From: Patescibacteria group bacterium
Lineage (GTDB): Bacteria > Patescibacteriota > Gracilibacteria > JAHISY01
NCBI GenBank assembly: GCA_018817365.1
Contig: JAHISY010000103.1
Coordinates: forward strand, 1-7,165
DNA: 7,165 nt
Reading direction: 5' to 3'
The notes under the pieces were generated by a model. That model saw nothing but the letters and a program-made list of their open reading frames with translations, searched no databases and had not been told where the DNA came from. Both the position numbers and the translations under genes were made by a program. Below are positions 4,930 through 7,165 of this stretch, in pieces (the stretch's first letter is position 1; the number at the start of each line of letters is the position of its first letter).

Positions 4930-6588
4930 GTGATTAAAAAGTTTATTCGAAAATTCCGCCGAAAAAAAAAGCAGCGCGAGCTGCGAAAAATCATTCCCTT
5001 CCTCGCGGTTTTTGGAATTTTGCTGCTTGTCGAATCGGCTTATTTCACTGCGCGGAACGAACTTTCGCACCGCCTGCCTTTCGGGATTCGAATCGCGAAC
5101 GCAGAATTTAGCCTTGTAACTGCGGAAGATGCGATCGCGGAGCTAGAAATTCTCGCGGAAAATTTTCTCGCAAGACCGCTCACTTTCGAGGCGAACGGAG
5201 AGACGGTCGAAATCATGCCAGCGGAAATTGAACTCGAATTTGATGTGGAGCGAAAAATCGGACTGCTAAAATCCGAGCTCGTGAATTTCGGATCAGTCGA
5301 ACTGCCGGTAAATTTGGATGAAAAACAATTGCGAAAACTACTTCTCGCGAAACTGCCGCAATTGGAATATTCCGCCACCAATGCAAAAGTTTTTTTGAAT
5401 ACTGACGGCGAGCTCGAAATCCTCGCGGAAAAATCGGGGCAGAAAACCGATTTCGCGGAAATCGCGGCAGCTGTGAAAAAGCGAGCCGGAATTTTTTCGA
5501 ACGAGGCGATTGAAATCAATAGCGAGGAGATTTTGCCGAAAGTTTTCGCAAAAAAACTCGAACCTTTTCGGGAGGAGCTCGCGAAAATCATTCGAGAAAA
5601 ATTGGTGCTCAAAAAAACGGCGTACGAACGTTTCGAAATCAATCTCGCAGAGCGGATTGCATGGTTTGATTTTCGAGAGAATGGGAAAATTAAAGTTTTC
5701 CTTCTTCGCGAGCCGGTCGAGCAATTTGTGGAAAAAGAGTTGAACCCGCTTCTCGCAGAGCTGCCCCGTGACGTTTCAATTTCGCAAAATTTCGCGGGAA
5801 GAATCGAATTCGAAGGAGTGGCAAAAAGCGGCAGGACAGTAGATACGGAGGAGCTTTTCACGAGAATCTCAGCGGCGATTGAAAACGGGAATAGCGAGGT
5901 AGAGATTCCGCTTCGAATTTTGGCAGCGCCGGTGAAAGCCACGGACGAGCTTCGAAATTTAGGGATTCGCGAACTCGTGGGAGAGGCGGTGACGGATTAC
6001 GAAGGATCGCCTGCGAACCGGCAGCACAATATTCTCACCGCCGCAGAGAAATTGAATGGAATTTTTATTCCGCCCGGTGAAGAATTTTCTTTCGTGGGAA
6101 GTTTGGGAGCGGTCACGACTTCGACCGGCTACCTGCGAGAACTCATTATCAAAGAAGGCGACGTCATTCCTGAAATCGGCGGCGGAGTATGTCAAGTTTC
6201 CACAACTTTTTTCCGAACCGCGCTCGCTACCGGTCTCCCGATTACGCGGCAGAAACCGCATTCGTTGAAGGTTCATTATTATTTTCCACCCGGTCTCGAC
6301 GCGACGGTTTATCCCGGCAGCGCAGATTTGAAATTTTTAAACGACACCGGTCATCATCTTTTGGTTCAAGCCGAAGTCGAGGAGACGAAGTTGCGAGTGA
6401 ATTTTTTTGGGACGAATGACGGTCGCAGCGTGAAGCTCACAGGTCCTTTTTATCCGAATGGCGATCCAATCACTGATCTTTGGCTCGCGGGAATGAAAAT
6501 GTTTTGGACGCGAAAAATCATCCCCGCGGAGGGCGACGAGATCGTGGAAAAATACAGCGCTGCCTACCAGCTGATGCCAAAACATTAA
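4930..6588 (+). CDS. Membrane-anchored VanW-family protein with peptidoglycan-binding-like region
   Basis: From the GTG at 4930 the protein has 552 residues. A very basic cytoplasmic tail (IKKFIRKFRRKKK) precedes one membrane segment (about 21-39, IIPFLAVFGILLLV), and the rest lies outside. Residues about 60-330 contain weak repeats like the PG_binding_4 domain that often precedes VanW (for example RPLTFEANGETVEI). The VanW domain is at about 345-480, with the hallmark IGGGVCQVSTTFFRTAL, then RQKPHS, and GLDATVYPGSADLKFLN. The biochemical role of VanW is not established; it occurs beside vancomycin-resistance genes and widely in wall proteins without resistance. No other van gene is here, so a wall role, not resistance, is inferred. 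Starts at 4900 (GTG) or 4813 (ATG, overlapping the previous gene by 65 bases) are also in frame; 4930 is preferred because it leaves a compact basic tail before the membrane segment. Confidence 0.9.
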   Translation: MIKKFIRKFRRKKKQRELRKIIPFLAVFGILLLVESAYFTARNELSHRLPFGIRIANAEFSLVTAEDAIAELEILAENFLARPLTFEANGETVEIMPAEIELEFDVERKIGLLKSELVNFGSVELPVNLDEKQLRKLLLAKLPQLEYSATNAKVFLNTDGELEILAEKSGQKTDFAEIAAAVKKRAGIFSNEAIEINSEEILPKVFAKKLEPFREELAKIIREKLVLKKTAYERFEINLAERIAWFDFRENGKIKVFLLREPVEQFVEKELNPLLAELPRDVSISQNFAGRIEFEGVAKSGRTVDTEELFTRISAAIENGNSEVEIPLRILAAPVKATDELRNLGIRELVGEAVTDYEGSPANRQHNILTAAEKLNGIFIPPGEEFSFVGSLGAVTTSTGYLRELIIKEGDVIPEIGGGVCQVSTTFFRTALATGLPITRQKPHSLKVHYYFPPGLDATVYPGSADLKFLNDTGHHLLVQAEVEETKLRVNFFGTNDGRSVKLTGPFYPNGDPITDLWLAGMKMFWTRKIIPAEGDEIVEKYSAAYQLMPKH

Positions 6589-6596
6589 AAATTTTT

Positions 6597-6699
6597 CAAT
6601 TTACAAAATCTCAATTTTCAAATAAATAATAATTTTCAATATTGAAAAATTAGAATTTGAAAATTATTTGTAAATTCGTAAATTGTAAATTGTAAATTG
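6597..6699. repeat. Long AT-rich nested inverted repeat after the VanW gene
   Basis: Three nested pairs share one centre. CAATTTAC (6597-6604) pairs with GTAAATTG (three copies in 6678-6699). AATTTTCAAAT (6613-6623) pairs with ATTTGAAAATT (6655-6665). The middle is the perfect 16-bp palindrome TTTTCAATATTGAAAA (6633-6648). Transcribed RNA or supercoiled DNA could fold into a roughly 100-base imperfect hairpin. It contains no open frame and may end or stabilise the VanW transcript. Confidence 0.6.
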
Positions 6700-6705
6700 A
6701 AAATT
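6670..6705. repeat. Tandem repeat of GTAAATT
   Basis: GTAAATT occurs at 6670-6676, then after one extra C at 6678-6684, 6685-6691 and 6692-6698, followed by the variant GAAAATT (6699-6705). It forms the right flank of the nested inverted repeat and probably grew by slippage. Confidence 0.7.
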
Positions 6706-6761
6706 AACACACTTATTTTCGGCAAAAAAGTTAAAATTCGAAAAAATTTTTTAACTTCAAT

Positions 6762-6792
6762 AAAAAAGCCCCCCGTTTCCGAGAGGCTTTTT
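6762..6792 (-). terminator. Intrinsic terminator of the HU-family gene
   Basis: Read on the minus strand, AAAAAGCCTCTCG (6792-6780), loop GAAA (6779-6776) and CGGGGGGCTTTTT (6775-6763) form a continuous 13-bp stem with two G-U pairs and a GNRA tetraloop, ending in six U. It starts 20 bases beyond the stop codon of the HU-family gene. On the plus strand the two G-U pairs become A-C mismatches, so it works best for the minus-strand gene, though it may also stop VanW transcription. Confidence 0.88.
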
Positions 6793-6812
6793 ATTTTCTT
6801 GAAAATCAAGAT

Positions 6813-7100
6813 TTAATTCAAGGCATCCTTCGTCGCCTTGTTTGGACGATACTTGAGCACAGTTTGTTTTGGCTTAGCTTTGAACATCATTTCCTCTCCA
6901 GTGAAAGGATTGACGCCTTTGCGCGCCGGACGGGCTGGTTTCACCTTTTTGGAAAAGATTCCAAAAGGAGTGGCGACCTTGTCATTTTTGACGAGAGCCG
7001 CCTGAAGAGTCTCGAGCGCAGCTTTGGACTCCTTTTTGGAGATGCCGGCTGCATCGGCGATGAGAGCCACTATTTGGGCCTGGGTGAGAGCTTTAGCCAT
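6813..7100 (-). CDS. HU-family DNA-binding protein
   Basis: The 95-residue protein has the usual HU length of about 90-100. HU dimers bend and compact DNA in the nucleoid. Residues 1-45 give the helical dimer base (MAKALTQAQIVALIADAAGI, then SKKESKAALETL). PFGIFSKK (45-52) stands for the GFGxF turn, though the first Gly is replaced by Pro. GVNPFTGEEM (62-71) holds Asn64-Pro65, the tip proline that wedges between bases. The C-terminal part is rich in Lys. HU and IHF subunits cannot be separated from this sequence alone; a lone basic protein of this type is more often HU. It has its own promoter upstream and a strong terminator downstream, so it is a single-gene unit convergent with the VanW gene. 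The ATG at 7100 has no Shine-Dalgarno. Confidence 0.94.
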   Translation of the reverse strand: MAKALTQAQIVALIADAAGISKKESKAALETLQAALVKNDKVATPFGIFSKKVKPARPARKGVNPFTGEEMMFKAKPKQTVLKYRPNKATKDALN

Positions 7101-7124
7101 AAAAATGGGGGTTAAGTTGTAGAG

Positions 7125-7153
7125 ATGCTAAAACCCTTTTCCGAAGCTGACAA
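7125..7153 (-). promoter_or_regulatory. Sigma70-type promoter of the HU-family gene
   Basis: On the minus strand TTGTCA (7153-7148, one mismatch to TTGACA) and TAGCAT (7130-7125, two mismatches to TATAAT) are separated by exactly 17 bases. The -10 box ends 24 bases before the ATG, predicting a leader of about 17 bases. This differs from the plus-strand genes, which use an extended -10 without a visible -35 box. Confidence 0.6.
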
Positions 7154-7165
7154 TGGCTTTTGGCA

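Noticed and set aside
5040..5942. A 300-codon open frame on the minus strand opposite the VanW gene
   Set aside because: Its product is almost only Ser, Phe, Arg and Ala without motifs, as expected from the complement of GAA, AAA and GCG codons. The plus frame carries unmistakable VanW motifs.
4930..6588. Vancomycin resistance cluster
   Set aside because: Only a VanW-domain protein is present; no VanA/B-type ligase, VanH, VanX or VanRS lies in the window, and VanW domains are common in proteins without resistance roles.
6670..6705. Repeat units considered as a CRISPR array
   Set aside because: The units are 7 bp and adjacent, with no spacers, so this is a short tandem repeat.

Overview
The window looks like a chromosomal segment of an uncultivated bacterium of the Candidate Phyla Radiation (Patescibacteria), possibly Peregrinibacteria-like. 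This placement is an inference. It rests on a secreted protein with C-terminal SLH repeats and paired cysteines, a small VanW-type wall protein, missing Shine-Dalgarno sequences, start codons pressed against -10 boxes, AT-rich spacer repeats, and strong use of AAA/GAA codons. TGA ends both murA and mnmA at the expected family length, so the TGA=Gly code of Gracilibacteria and Absconditabacteria does not apply.

Layout. Bases 1-219 hold at most the tail of an unidentified gene, a GNRA-capped hairpin and a promoter. Bases 220-1707 encode a secreted glycoside-hydrolase-like protein with SLH repeats. It keeps both candidate catalytic glutamates but seems to lack the first strands of its barrel. 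Bases 1708-2122 hold a probable terminator, a small minus-strand open frame (possibly a gene remnant) and the murA promoter. Next come murA (2123-3400), an AT-rich spacer, mnmA (3506-4522, TTG start), an unrecognised 104-residue gene (4563-4877) and a membrane-anchored VanW-domain protein (about 4930-6588). A long AT-rich inverted and tandem repeat follows. On the minus strand, an HU-family DNA-binding protein (6813-7100) has its own promoter and a strong terminator facing the VanW gene.

Function. MurA makes the first committed peptidoglycan precursor, the VanW protein probably works at the wall, and the SLH protein is probably held at the cell surface, so three of the six recognisable genes concern the envelope. 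MnmA (tRNA 2-thiolation) and HU (nucleoid) are housekeeping genes. There is no clear multigene system, phage or defence island here.

The most interesting signals are at the DNA level. TGNTAAAATCT lies 6-20 bases before three start codons and a TAAAAT lies 6 bases before a fourth, suggesting leaderless or near-leaderless transcription. A 21-bp inverted repeat fills exactly seven codons of murA where the protein seems longer than its relatives. Two AT-rich spacers are full of nested inverted and direct repeats.
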